Assembly (NCBI GenBank): GCA_963847985.1
Contig: CAWKBS010000003.1
Location: 137,102-201,101, forward strand
Origin: JAIBJN01 sp963847985
GTDB lineage: Bacteria > Actinomycetota > Thermoleophilia > Gaiellales > Gaiellaceae
DNA length: 64,000 bases
Direction: 5' to 3'
The position numbers and the translations under genes were made by a program. The notes under the pieces were generated by a model. That model had not been told where the DNA came from. It saw nothing but the letters and a program-made list of their open reading frames with translations, and did not search any database. Positions 41,758 through 49,424 of the stretch are shown here, one piece after another (positions within the stretch are counted from its first letter, which is position 1; each line of letters starts with the position of its first letter).

Positions 41758-41786
41758 TTGACAGGCGGTCCGGTAAGCATTAGCTT
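41758..41786 (+). promoter_or_regulatory. Promoter of second ArsR gene
   Basis: TTGACA (41758-41763), a 17-nt spacer and TAGCTT (41781-41786) lie 10 nt before the ATG at 41797. The transcript would be leaderless or have a leader of about 3-4 nt. Confidence 0.6.
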
Positions 41787-41805
41787 ACGGTAAGCGATGG
41801 CTTAC
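41773..41805. promoter_or_regulatory. Two tandem GTAAGC-N4-GCTTAC operator palindromes
   Basis: GTAAGC-ATTA-GCTTAC (41773-41788) and GTAAGC-GATG-GCTTAC (41790-41805) are adjacent. The first covers the -10 box and the second contains the ATG start codon itself. This is strong evidence for autoregulation by the encoded ArsR protein. Confidence 0.8.
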
Positions 41806-42129
41806 GCAGAGGCGATCCAGGCACTCGGCGATCCTACGCGGCGCACCGTGTTCGAGCTCCTGCGGGAGGGGCCCCGGTCCGTGGGCGACCTTGCCGGCGG
41901 CCTGCCGGTCAGCCGGCCGGCGGTCTCGCAGCACCTGCGGGTGCTCAAGGACGCCGGGCTCGTGCGCGAGCGGCGCGAGGGCACCCGCAACTTCTACAGC
42001 GTGAACGGCGAGGGACTGGCCGAGCTGCGGGCGTACTTCGAAGGATTCTGGGACGAGGCGCTTGCGGCGTTCAAGGCCGCAGCGGAAAGCGAAGAAGGAG
42101 GACACGAGGATGAGCCGGATGACCGATGA
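41797..42129 (+). CDS. ArsR-family transcriptional regulator
   Basis: The 110-residue winged-helix protein has AIQALGDPTRRTVFELLREG, VGDLAGGLPVSRPAVSQHLR and VLKDAGLVRERREGTRNFYS. No metal-binding CxC is present. It overlaps a downstream SRPBCC gene, the same pairing as at 28.0-28.8 kb but on the other strand. Confidence 0.92.
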   Translation: MAYAEAIQALGDPTRRTVFELLREGPRSVGDLAGGLPVSRPAVSQHLRVLKDAGLVRERREGTRNFYSVNGEGLAELRAYFEGFWDEALAAFKAAAESEEGGHEDEPDDR

Positions 42130-42571
42130 GCTTGCGGTGCGCAAGTCGGTGCTCGTGCGCTGCACGCCCGAGCATGCCTTCCACGTCTACACGGAGCGGA
42201 TGAGCGACTGGTATCCGATCGAAGGCCACTCCATCTTCGACGACCCGCGGAGCACGGTCGTCTGGGAGGGGCGCGTCGGCGGGCGCGTCTACGAGCGGTC
42301 CTCGAGCGGCCAGGAGGGCGTTTGGGGAACGATCCTCGTCTGGGACCCTCCCAGCGAGCTCGCGATGACCTGGCACCCCGACCGGGGCGAGGAGACCGCG
42401 CAGGAGCTGCGCATCCGCTTCACGGCCGAAGGCAACGGAACGCGCGTCGACGTCGTGCACACGGGCTGGGAACGGGTCGGGCCCGACTTCAAGGACAGGA
42501 TCACGAGCTACGACGAGGGCTGGGGCATGGTGCTCGCGCTCTTCGCCGAGGCGGCCGGCACGGAGGGCTGA
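42110..42571 (+). CDS. SRPBCC (AHSA1-like) domain protein
   Basis: The 153-residue protein contains VRKSVLVRCTPEHAFHVYTE, EGRVGGRVYERSSSGQEGVW, ELAMTWHPDRGEETAQELRI and TRVDVVHTGWERVGPDFKDR, typical of the Aha1/START-like ligand-binding fold. The ATG at 42110 overlaps the arsR gene by 20 bp. Confidence 0.88.
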   Translation: MSRMTDELAVRKSVLVRCTPEHAFHVYTERMSDWYPIEGHSIFDDPRSTVVWEGRVGGRVYERSSSGQEGVWGTILVWDPPSELAMTWHPDRGEETAQELRIRFTAEGNGTRVDVVHTGWERVGPDFKDRITSYDEGWGMVLALFAEAAGTEG

Positions 42572-42572
42572 G

Positions 42573-42743
42573 GTGCACCCCGACGTCGCCAGACAGCTCG
42601 CCGGCGAACGGCACGCCGACTTCCAGCGCGAAAGCGCGGCGCACGCCTCGCCGCAGAGGCCGCGACCCCGCCGCCGGTGGCTCCGCCGTGCTGTGCCCGG
42701 GCGCTACGCCGGGACGCCGGCCGGGGCGCGCACCGGCACGTAG
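42573..42743 (+). CDS. Possible small protein (56 aa)
   Basis: GTG at 42573, one base after the SRPBCC stop, encodes MHPDVARQLAGERHADFQRE followed by an Arg/Pro-rich tail. The first 20 residues resemble short actinobacterial proteins starting MHPxxARxLAxxRxAD. The 3' part overlaps rplQ in antisense, so it may be truncated or only partly real. Confidence 0.4.
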   Translation: MHPDVARQLAGERHADFQRESAAHASPQRPRPRRRWLRRAVPGRYAGTPAGARTGT

Positions 42744-43093
42744 TCCACGAGCTCGAGGTAGGCCATCGGCGCAGCGTCGCCCTGGCGCGGGCCGATCTTG
42801 ACGACCCGGGTGTAGCCGCCCGGCCGCTCCGCGAACCGCGGCGCGACGTCGGCGAAGAGCATGTGGGCGATGCTCTTCGAGCGGAGGAAGGCGACGGCCT
42901 GTCGGTGGGCAGAGACGTCGCCGCGCTTGCCCAGCGTGATCATCTGCTCGACGATCGGCCGCACCTCCTTCGCCTTCGCCTCGGTCGTCTTGATGCGGCC
43001 GTGCTCGATCAACGCGCAGGCGAGGTTCGCGTAGAGCGCCTTGCGGTGGGCCGAGTCCCGGCCCAGCTTCCTGCCTGCGCGGTGGTGTCTCAT
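42704..43093 (-). CDS. rplQ: 50S ribosomal protein L17
   Basis: The 129-residue protein starts MRHHRAGRKLGRDSAHRKAL and has LACALIEHGRIKTTEAKAKE and GGYTRVVKIGPRQGDAAPMA. Its ATG overlaps the rpoA stop as ATGA. It ends the ribosomal run. Confidence 0.96.
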   Translation of the reverse strand: MRHHRAGRKLGRDSAHRKALYANLACALIEHGRIKTTEAKAKEVRPIVEQMITLGKRGDVSAHRQAVAFLRSKSIAHMLFADVAPRFAERPGGYTRVVKIGPRQGDAAPMAYLELVDYVPVRAPAGVPA

Positions 43094-44049
43094 TCGTCCC
43101 GGAGGGTCAGCCCGTGGGCCTGGAGGGTCTCGCGGACCTCTTCGATCGACTTCTTGCCGAAGTTCGGGATGGCGGCGAGCTCGCCCTCGGTCTTCGTGAC
43201 CAGGTCGCCGATCGTCTCGATGCCGACGCGCTTGAGGCAGTTGTAGCTGCGCACGCCGAGCTCGAGCTCCTCGATGGGGAAGTTCTCCATCCCGTGCGCC
43301 TGCGGGGCCTCGGCCTCGGCCTCGGCGTCCTCGCGGAAGCCCTCGATCTTGTCGATGTCCGTGAAGATCGCCAGCTGGCGGATGAGGATCTCGGCCGCCT
43401 CGGCGATCGCGTCGCGCGGGGCGACGGAGCCGTCGGTCGTGACGTCGAGGGTGAGCTTGTCGTAGTCGGTGCGCTGCCCGACGCGGGCGGCCTCGACCTC
43501 GTAGGAGACGCGGCGCACCGGCGAGAAGATCGAGTCGACGGGAATGACGCCGATCGTGTGCTCCGGGCCGCGATTGAGCTCGGCCGGGACGTAGCCCCGC
43601 CCGCGGCCGATCGTCAGCGTGACCTCGAGGCGACCCTTGTCGGAGAGGTTGGCGATCTCGAGGTCCGGGTTGAGGATCTCGAGGTCTGCCGGCGCCTCGA
43701 TGTCGGACGCCTTCACGACGCCGGGGCCCTTCTTCTCGAGCCGCACCTCGATCTCCGGCGATTCGCCGTGGAGCAGACACGTGAGGCTCTTGAGGTTGAG
43801 GATGATGTCGGTGACGTCCTCGCGCACGCCCTTGAGGGTCGTGAACTCGTGCGCGACGCCCTCGATCTTCACCGAGGTGACGGCGGCGCCTTCGAGCGAG
43901 GACAGGAGCACGCGGCGAAGCGAGTTGCCGAACGTGTAGCCGAAGCCGCGGTCGAGCGGCTCGATCACGAAGAGGCCGCGCTCCTCGGTCACCTCCTCGT
44001 GGGTGATCCGGGGCACCTGGAAATCCATGAGCGACGTTCTGGTGGCCAT
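43090..44049 (-). CDS. rpoA: DNA-directed RNA polymerase subunit alpha
   Basis: The 319-residue subunit nucleates RNA polymerase assembly. The N-terminal domain (FVIEPLDRGFGYTFGNSLRR, ETVGRGRGY-like TIGRGRGYVPAELNRGPEHT) is joined to the promoter UP-element-binding C-terminal domain (IEELELGVRSYNCLKRVGIE, GKKSIEEVRETLQAHGLTLR). It lies 9 bp after rpsD. Confidence 0.97.
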   Translation of the reverse strand: MATRTSLMDFQVPRITHEEVTEERGLFVIEPLDRGFGYTFGNSLRRVLLSSLEGAAVTSVKIEGVAHEFTTLKGVREDVTDIILNLKSLTCLLHGESPEIEVRLEKKGPGVVKASDIEAPADLEILNPDLEIANLSDKGRLEVTLTIGRGRGYVPAELNRGPEHTIGVIPVDSIFSPVRRVSYEVEAARVGQRTDYDKLTLDVTTDGSVAPRDAIAEAAEILIRQLAIFTDIDKIEGFREDAEAEAEAPQAHGMENFPIEELELGVRSYNCLKRVGIETIGDLVTKTEGELAAIPNFGKKSIEEVRETLQAHGLTLRDE

Positions 44050-44058
44050 GCTTCCTTT

Positions 44059-44679
44059 CTACTTCGAGTAGAGCTCGACGATGAGCTGCTCCTGAACCGG
44101 CGTGTCGATGTCCGACCGGTCGGGGAGCTTCAAGACCTTGCCTGTGAGGTTGTCGTGGTCGGCCTGGAGCCACGGGGAGACCGACGCGGTGAGGTCGGTC
44201 GCGTCCCGCACGACTTGCTCGACGGGGCTTCCCGGCTTGAGCGCGACGACGTCGTCGGGCTTGACCTGGAAGCTGGGGATGTTCACCCGGCGGCCGTTCA
44301 CCTGGAAGTGGCCGTGCCGGATGATCTGGCGCGCCTGCGCGCGCGAGGCGGCGAAGCCGAGGCGGTAGACCACGTTGTCGAGGCGCGTCTCCAGCATGCG
44401 CAGGAGCTCCTCGCCCGTGATCCCCGACCGCTTCGCGGCCTTCTCGTAGTAGTTGCGGAACTGCTTCTCGAGCAGCCCGTAGTAGCGGCGCGCCTTCTGC
44501 TTCTCGCGAAGCTGGAGCAGGTACTCGGACTGCTTGATCCGGCCGCGCCCGTGCTCGCCCGGCGGGTAGCTGCGGCGCTCGACGGCGCACTTCTCCGTCA
44601 GGCAGCGCTCACCCTTGAGGAAGAGCTTCATGCCTTCGCGGCGGCAGAGCTTGCACTTGGGGCCGAGCGGGCGGGCCAC
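44059..44679 (-). CDS. rpsD: 30S ribosomal protein S4
   Basis: The 206-residue primary 16S binder has a zinc-ribbon-like N-terminus (MARPLGPKCKLCRREGMKLF, with KCAVERRSYPPG supplying a further Cys) and the S4 RNA-binding domain (LETRLDNVVYRLGFAASRAQ). The start is GTG at 44679. Its ribosome binding site (GGAAGGTGATC) lies inside the right arm of the palindromic element upstream. Confidence 0.96.
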   Translation of the reverse strand: MARPLGPKCKLCRREGMKLFLKGERCLTEKCAVERRSYPPGEHGRGRIKQSEYLLQLREKQKARRYYGLLEKQFRNYYEKAAKRSGITGEELLRMLETRLDNVVYRLGFAASRAQARQIIRHGHFQVNGRRVNIPSFQVKPDDVVALKPGSPVEQVVRDATDLTASVSPWLQADHDNLTGKVLKLPDRSDIDTPVQEQLIVELYSK

Positions 44680-44845
44680 TAGCGATCACCTTCCGGGCAG
44701 ATCGTGCTCTCGGACGGCGAAAAGCGAGCGTCGCAAGGACGCAGGGAGTGCACGTAGCCGGAGGCTACGGGCGCGACCGAGGACGCCGCGAGGCGACGCT
44801 TTGCAGCCGAGCCGAGAGTGCGAGATGGGCGGAAGGGGGTCGCCA
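44680..44845. repeat. Family I palindromic element, rpsK-rpsD junction
   Basis: This 166-bp element is nearly identical to 45248-45413. Read on the minus strand, it starts at the rpsK stop with GACCCCCTTCCG and ends CGGAAGGTGATCGCTA before the rpsD GTG. The arms are complementary and the right one carries the ribosome binding site. The core has GCGTCCTCGGTCGCGCCC, hairpin GTAGCC-TCC-GGCTAC and CTGCGTCCTTGCGACGCT. Confidence 0.85.
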
Positions 44846-45247
44846 TCAAACGCGCCTCCGCTTCTTGGGGCGGACGCCGTTGTGGGCCTGCGGGGAGACG
44901 TCCTTGACCCCGAGGATCTCGAGGCCGGCGGCCTGGAGCGAGCGGATCGCCGTCTCGCGGCCGGAGCCCGGGCCCTTCACGAAGACCTCGACCTTCTGGA
45001 GCCCGTGCTCCATGCCCTTGCGGGCGCAGGAGTCGGCGGTGACCTGGGCGGCGAACGGCGTCGACTTGCGGGAGCCCTTGAAGCCGGCCGAGCCGGCGCT
45101 CTCCCACGCGATGACGTTCCCATCCTTGTCGGTGAGGCTCACGATCGTGTTGTTGAAGGACGTCTTGATGTGGGCCTGGCCGATGGCGATGTTCTTCTTG
45201 ACGCGCCGGCGCGCGCGGCCCTTGGACTGCTTGCGGGGCGGCGCCAC
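44846..45247 (-). CDS. rpsK: 30S ribosomal protein S11
   Basis: The 133-residue protein has NIAIGQAHIKTSFNNTIVSL, AWESAGSAGFKGSRKSTPFA and KGPGSGRETAIRSLQAAGLE, with the basic C-terminus HNGVRPKKRRRV. GTG start at 45247. Palindromic elements flank both sides. Confidence 0.96.
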   Translation of the reverse strand: MAPPRKQSKGRARRRVKKNIAIGQAHIKTSFNNTIVSLTDKDGNVIAWESAGSAGFKGSRKSTPFAAQVTADSCARKGMEHGLQKVEVFVKGPGSGRETAIRSLQAAGLEILGVKDVSPQAHNGVRPKKRRRV

Positions 45248-45413
45248 TAGCGATCACCTTCCGGGCAGATCGTGCTCTCGGACGGCGAAAAGCGAGCGTC
45301 GCAAGGACGCAGGGAGCGTTCGTAGCCGGAGGCTACGGGCGCGACTGAGGACGCCGCGAGGCGACGCTTTGCAGCCGAGCCGAGAGTGCGAGATGTTCGG
45401 AAGGGGGTCGTCA
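45248..45413. repeat. Family I palindromic element, rpsM-rpsK junction
   Basis: Same structure as 44680-44845. It begins directly at the rpsM TGA (GACGACCCCCTTCCGAACAT) and ends with the rpsK ribosome binding site (GATCTGCCCGGAAGGTGATC) before the GTG. The arm CTTCCG pairs with CGGAAG and CACTCTCGG with CCGAGAGCA, and the core AGCGTCGC pairs with GCGACGCT. Confidence 0.85.
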
Positions 45414-45791
45414 TCAAACCTTGGCCTTCTTCCCGCGCCCGACGGTCTTCTTCGGGCCCTTGCGGGTGCGCGCGTTCGTCTTCGTCCGCTGGCCGTTGAC
45501 CGGCAGCCCGCGGCGATGTCGCATGCCGCGGTAGGCGCCGATCTCTTGCAGGCGCTTGATCGCTTGCGAGCGCTCGCGCCGCAGCTCGCCCTCGACCTCG
45601 AGATTCGTGTCGATGTAGGTCCGGAGCTTCGTGATCTCCTCGTCCGTGAGGTCTCGCACCTTCTCGTCGTACGACAGCTCGAGGTCCACGCAGATCTTCT
45701 GCGCGGTCGCCTGACCGATGCCGTAGATGTACGTGAGCGCGACTTCGAGGCGCTTCTCACGGGGCAGGTTTACGCCTGCGATTCGAGCCAA
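45414..45791 (-). CDS. rpsM: 30S ribosomal protein S13
   Basis: The 125-residue protein has ARIAGVNLPREKRLEVALTY, IYGIGQATAQKICVDLELSY, GAYRGMRHRRGLPVNGQRTK and TNARTRKGPKKTVGRGKKAK. It lies 16 bp after rpmJ. Confidence 0.97.
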   Translation of the reverse strand: MARIAGVNLPREKRLEVALTYIYGIGQATAQKICVDLELSYDEKVRDLTDEEITKLRTYIDTNLEVEGELRRERSQAIKRLQEIGAYRGMRHRRGLPVNGQRTKTNARTRKGPKKTVGRGKKAKV

Positions 45792-45807
45792 CTCTTCTCC
45801 TTCGCTC

Positions 45808-45921
45808 CTAGCCCTGCCGCTGCTTGTGCCGCGGGTTCGAGCAGATGACCAGCACTCGACCGTGCCGCTTGATCACGCGGCAGCGGTCACACATCGGCTT
45901 GACGGACGGTCGGACCTTCAT
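45808..45921 (-). CDS. rpmJ: 50S ribosomal protein L36
   Basis: The 37-residue protein MKVRPSVKPMCDRCRVIKRH continues GRVLVICSNPRHKQRQG. The zinc ligands Cys-x2-Cys, Cys and His are present. infA, which usually lies just upstream, is not found in the 70 bp before map. Confidence 0.95.
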   Translation of the reverse strand: MKVRPSVKPMCDRCRVIKRHGRVLVICSNPRHKQRQG

Positions 45922-45991
45922 GAGATACGGGTGAGGCGGCATCCACGCGAAAGCGCGGGCCAGCCGCGACCGTGCATCGTAGCAAAGGGGC

Positions 45992-46747
45992 TCATTCTTC
46001 CTCCGTCCTCGTGAGCACGAGCGGCCCGTTGTCGGTGATCGCCACGGTGTGCTCGAAGTGGGCCGAGAGGGAGTCGTCGCCGGTGGAGATCGACCAGCGA
46101 TCGTCGGCCATCCACACGTCGGGCGCGCCGGCGTTGATCATCGGCTCGATCGCCAGCGTCATGCCGGGCTGGAGCAGCGGGCCCCGGCCCGGCTCGCCGA
46201 AGTTCGGGACCTGCGGGTCCTCGTGCATGGAGCGGCCGATCCCGTGCCCGACCAGCGAGCGGACGACCGAGAAGCCGGCTTCCTCGGTCGTGCGCTGGAC
46301 GGCGGCGGAGATGTCCTGCACGTGGTTTCCGGCGCGGGCCTGCTCGATGCCCGCGGCCAGCGCCGCCCGCCCGATCTCCAGCAGCCGCTCGGCGTCGCCG
46401 CCGACCTGGCCGACCGGATACGTGAACGCCGAGTCGGCGACGAAGCCGTCGAGGGTCACGCCGACGTCCACAGAGATGAGGTCGCCGTCCTTCAGCTCGT
46501 ACGGCCCCGGGATCCCGTGGACGACCATCGAGTTCGGCGAGGTGCAGATCGCCGCGGGGAAGCCGCGGTAGCCCTTGAAGGTCGGCACCCCGCCCTCCGA
46601 GCGGATGTAGGTCTCGGCCGCCTCGTCGAGGTCGGCGGTCGTGACGCCGGGCCTCGCCAGGCCGCCGAGCAGGGCGAGCGTCTTCGCCACGACGGCGCCG
46701 GCGCGGCTCATCGTCTCGATCTCGGACTTGGACTTGCGGATGATCAC
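45992..46747 (-). CDS. map: Methionine aminopeptidase, type I
   Basis: It removes N-terminal methionine from nascent proteins. The 251 residues include metal ligands in LISVDVGVTLDGFVADSAFT, the His in SLVGHGIGRSMHEDPQVPNF, the Glu in MTLAIEPMINAG and the last Glu in HFEHTVAITDNGPLVLT. The ATG overlaps the adk stop as ATGA. Confidence 0.96.
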   Translation of the reverse strand: MIIRKSKSEIETMSRAGAVVAKTLALLGGLARPGVTTADLDEAAETYIRSEGGVPTFKGYRGFPAAICTSPNSMVVHGIPGPYELKDGDLISVDVGVTLDGFVADSAFTYPVGQVGGDAERLLEIGRAALAAGIEQARAGNHVQDISAAVQRTTEEAGFSVVRSLVGHGIGRSMHEDPQVPNFGEPGRGPLLQPGMTLAIEPMINAGAPDVWMADDRWSISTGDDSLSAHFEHTVAITDNGPLVLTRTEEE

Positions 46748-47349
46748 GGGTGCTCCGCGGCGGCGAGGATCTGCTGCACCTCGGCCAGCACCTCGCCGAT
46801 CTCGCGATCGGCGTCGAGGTCGACCAGGAGGCCCTTCGCCTGGTAGTAGCCGACGACCGGCTCCGTCTTCGCGTGGAAGACCTCGAGCCGATGGCGGATC
46901 ACCTCGGGCGTATCGTCCGTGCGGCCCTGCTCCCGGGCCCGCCCGACGAGCCGCTCGACCGCGACCTCCTCGGGGAGCGCGAAGCGCAGCACGACCGAGA
47001 GCTCGCGTTCGATCTCGGCCAGCATCTCGTCGAGCGCCTCCGCCTGCGGCACCGTGCGCGGGAACCCGTCCAGGATGAAGCCCGCAGCCGTGTCGGGCGC
47101 GGCCAGCCGCTCGCGGATGAGGCCGATCATGAGCTCGTCGGGGATGAGGTCGCCCGCGTCGTAGATGGGCTTCACCTCGAGCCCGAGCGGCGTCTCCGCC
47201 TCCATCGCCTCGCGGAGCATGTCCCCGGTGGCGATGTGCGGGATGCCGGCGTCGGCCGAGATCAGGTCGGCCTGGGTGCCCTTGCCCGCCCCGGGAGGGC
47301 CGAGGATGACGATGTCGAGGGAGATGGCTAGTGGCCCGTCCGGTGACAT
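46744..47349 (-). CDS. adk: Adenylate kinase
   Basis: It interconverts ATP, AMP and ADP. The 201-residue protein has P-loop VILGPPGAGKGTQADLISAD, AMP-binding HIATGDMLREAME and GFILDGFPRTVPQAEALDEM, and the lid region RLVGRAREQGRTDDTPEVIR. The lid lacks zinc cysteines. The usual start is a residue or two before VILGPPG; here the only ATG is 11 codons earlier, inside the right arm of the upstream palindromic element, so residues 1-11 (MSPDGPLAISL) are element-derived. Confidence 0.95.
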   Translation of the reverse strand: MSPDGPLAISLDIVILGPPGAGKGTQADLISADAGIPHIATGDMLREAMEAETPLGLEVKPIYDAGDLIPDELMIGLIRERLAAPDTAAGFILDGFPRTVPQAEALDEMLAEIERELSVVLRFALPEEVAVERLVGRAREQGRTDDTPEVIRHRLEVFHAKTEPVVGYYQAKGLLVDLDADREIGEVLAEVQQILAAAEHP

Positions 47350-47497
47350 CGCCCTGCCTCTGGCACGCGAAAACCGAGCCGGGCTAGGACGCAGGGAGCT
47401 CCTTTGCCGGTGGCAAAGGGGCGACTGAGGACAACGCGGGGCGAAGCGTTTGCAGCCGCCAGAGGCAGGGTGGATGTTGCCGGGTGGGCCACGACTA
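47331..47497. repeat. Family I palindromic element, secY-adk junction
   Basis: The outer arms GTGGCCCACCCGGCAACAT and ATGTCACCGGACGGGCCAC are complementary, as are CCCTGCCTCTGGC and GCCAGAGGCAGGG. The core keeps TCCTCAGTCGC and CTCCCTGCGTCCTAGC. The apical hairpin is TTTGCC-ACC-GGCAAA instead of GTAGCC-TCC-GGCTAC, so both stem strands have changed together. Confidence 0.85.
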
Positions 47498-48748
47498 CCT
47501 CAGGAAGCCTTCGTAGTGGCGCATCATCATCTGCGACTCCATCTGGCGCATGGTGTCGAGCGCGACGCCCACCACGATGAGGATCGAGGTCCCGCCGAGC
47601 GCGGACGACGTTGCCTGCGAGAAGCCGCCGTAGCGGATGAACAGTGTCGGCAGCGTGGCCACGAGCGCCAGGTAGAGGGCGCCGGGAAGTGTGAGGCGGG
47701 TGAGCACGCGGTCCAGGTACTGCGCGGTGGGCGGGCCGGGCCTGATGCCCGGGATGTAGCCGCCGTGCTTGCGCAGGTTGTCGGCCTGGTCGATCGGGTT
47801 GAACTGGACCGCCGTGTAGAAGTACGTGAAGATCACGATCAGGAACGCCTGCAGGAGCAGGTACGGGAGCGCGGTCGGCGAGAAGTTCTCGTTGATGAAC
47901 GTCTGCGTCTGCGGGAAGAACTGCGCGACCGTGGGCGGGAAGGCCATGATCGCCGCGGCGAAGATGATCGGGATGACCCCGGCCATGTTCACGCGCAGCG
48001 GCATGTAGGTCGAGCCGCCGGCGGTCATCCGCCGGCCGACCATGCGCTTGGCGTACTGGATCGGGATGCGCCGCTGGCCCTCCTGGACGAAGACGACCGC
48101 GACGATGATGGCGAGCGCGATCAGCGGGAACATCAACCGCTCGAAGGAGTCGCCGGACCACCAGACGCGCAGGCCGCCGGGGAGCCCGGCGAGGATCGAG
48201 GCGAAGATCAGCAGCGAGATGCCGTTGCCGACGCCGCGCTTCGTGATCAGCTCGCCCATCCACATGAGCAGGGTCGTCCCCGCCGTCAGTGAGGTGACGA
48301 TCAGGACGAAGCGCCCGGGGGTGAGTTCGAGAGCCCCCTGGCGGCTGAAGAGGTACGAGTACCCCGCCGCCTGGAAGGCGGCGAGGACGACCGTCAGGTA
48401 GCGCGTGTACTGGTTGATCTTCGCGTACCCGGCCTCGCCCTCCTTCTGGAGCTGCTCGAGCCGCGGGATCACCACGGTCATCAGCTGGATGATGATCGAG
48501 GCGGTGATGTACGGCATGATCCCGAGCGCGAAGACGGCGAACTGCGAGAGCGCGCCGCCCGAGAAGATGTTCAGAAGGCCCAGGATCGTGCCGCCCTGCT
48601 CGGAGAAGTACTGCTCGATCTGGGCCGAGTCGACGCCCGGGACCGGAATCCAGCTCCCCAGGCGGTAGAGCGCCAGGATCATCGCCGTGAAAAGCAGCCG
48701 GCGCCGGAGCTCGGGAACGCGCCAGGCGTTTGTAAGCCAGGAGAACAT
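47495..48748 (-). CDS. secY: Preprotein translocase subunit SecY
   Basis: The 417-residue channel subunit of the Sec translocon has ten predicted membrane helices. Motifs are LYRLGSWIPVPGVDSAQIEQ, FSGGALSQFAVFALGIMPYI, GVGNGISLLIFASILAGLPG and IPGIRPGPPTAQYLDRVLTR. The start adjoins the rplO stop. Confidence 0.97.
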   Translation of the reverse strand: MFSWLTNAWRVPELRRRLLFTAMILALYRLGSWIPVPGVDSAQIEQYFSEQGGTILGLLNIFSGGALSQFAVFALGIMPYITASIIIQLMTVVIPRLEQLQKEGEAGYAKINQYTRYLTVVLAAFQAAGYSYLFSRQGALELTPGRFVLIVTSLTAGTTLLMWMGELITKRGVGNGISLLIFASILAGLPGGLRVWWSGDSFERLMFPLIALAIIVAVVFVQEGQRRIPIQYAKRMVGRRMTAGGSTYMPLRVNMAGVIPIIFAAAIMAFPPTVAQFFPQTQTFINENFSPTALPYLLLQAFLIVIFTYFYTAVQFNPIDQADNLRKHGGYIPGIRPGPPTAQYLDRVLTRLTLPGALYLALVATLPTLFIRYGGFSQATSSALGGTSILIVVGVALDTMRQMESQMMMRHYEGFLR

Positions 48749-49424
48749 CTAGTTCGCGGTCTCCTCCGCAGGCTCGTCCGCCTCGGTGTCGGCAGCGGGC
48801 TCGGCCTCTGCGGCCGGCTCGTTGTCGGCGGTCGCCTCCTCCGGCTCGTCGGCCTCGGGCGCGGATGCGACCGCCTTCCGGCGGCGCTTCTTCTCCTCCC
48901 GCGGCGGGCGGAGCGCGGTGGCGGAGCCGCCGGCCTGCTCGATCTTCTCGCGGGCGGTCGCCGAGAACGCGTGGGCGGTAACGGCGAGCTTCTTCGTCAG
49001 CTCGCCCTGCCCGAGCACCTTCACGTCCGTCCGGGTGTTCTTGATCAGGCCCTTCTCCACCATGGCCTCGAGGCGTCGCCTCGGCGCCGTCGTCGAAGAC
49101 GCGCTCGAGGTCGCGGAGGTTCACCGGCACCGTCTGCGTGCGGTGCGGGCCCATCGGCATGGCGTCCTTGGAGTACGGGCCGCGCTGCTTCGGGAGCCGC
49201 ATGTAGATGGGCATCTGGCCGCCCTCGAAGCCCGGCCGCATGTTGTGCGAGCCGGCCCGCGACTTCTGGCCCTTGATCCCGCGGCCCGAGTAGCGGCCCT
49301 TGCCCGAGCCCAGGCCGCGGCCGACGCGCTTGCGCGCACGCCGCTTCTGCGCCGGCTTCAGGTTCGAGAGGCTGAGCGCCTCGGTCTCGGTCTGCTCGGT
49401 CTGGTCGGTCTTGGCCGGGGGCAT
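48749..49424 (-). pseudogene. rplO: 50S ribosomal protein L15, frame disrupted by one extra base
   Basis: The N-terminal frame reads ALSLSNLKPAQKRRARKRVG, GRGLGSGKGRYSGRGIKGQK and QTVPVNLRDLERVFDDGAEA. One base too many near 49070-49076 then shifts it. The continuation LEAMVEKGLIKNTRTDVKVL, GQGELTKKLAVTAHAFSATA and REKIEQAGGSATAL is in the next frame. An acidic Ala/Glu tail (EATADNEPAAEAEPAADTEA) ends the protein. L15 is broadly conserved, so a consensus error is likely. Confidence 0.88.
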
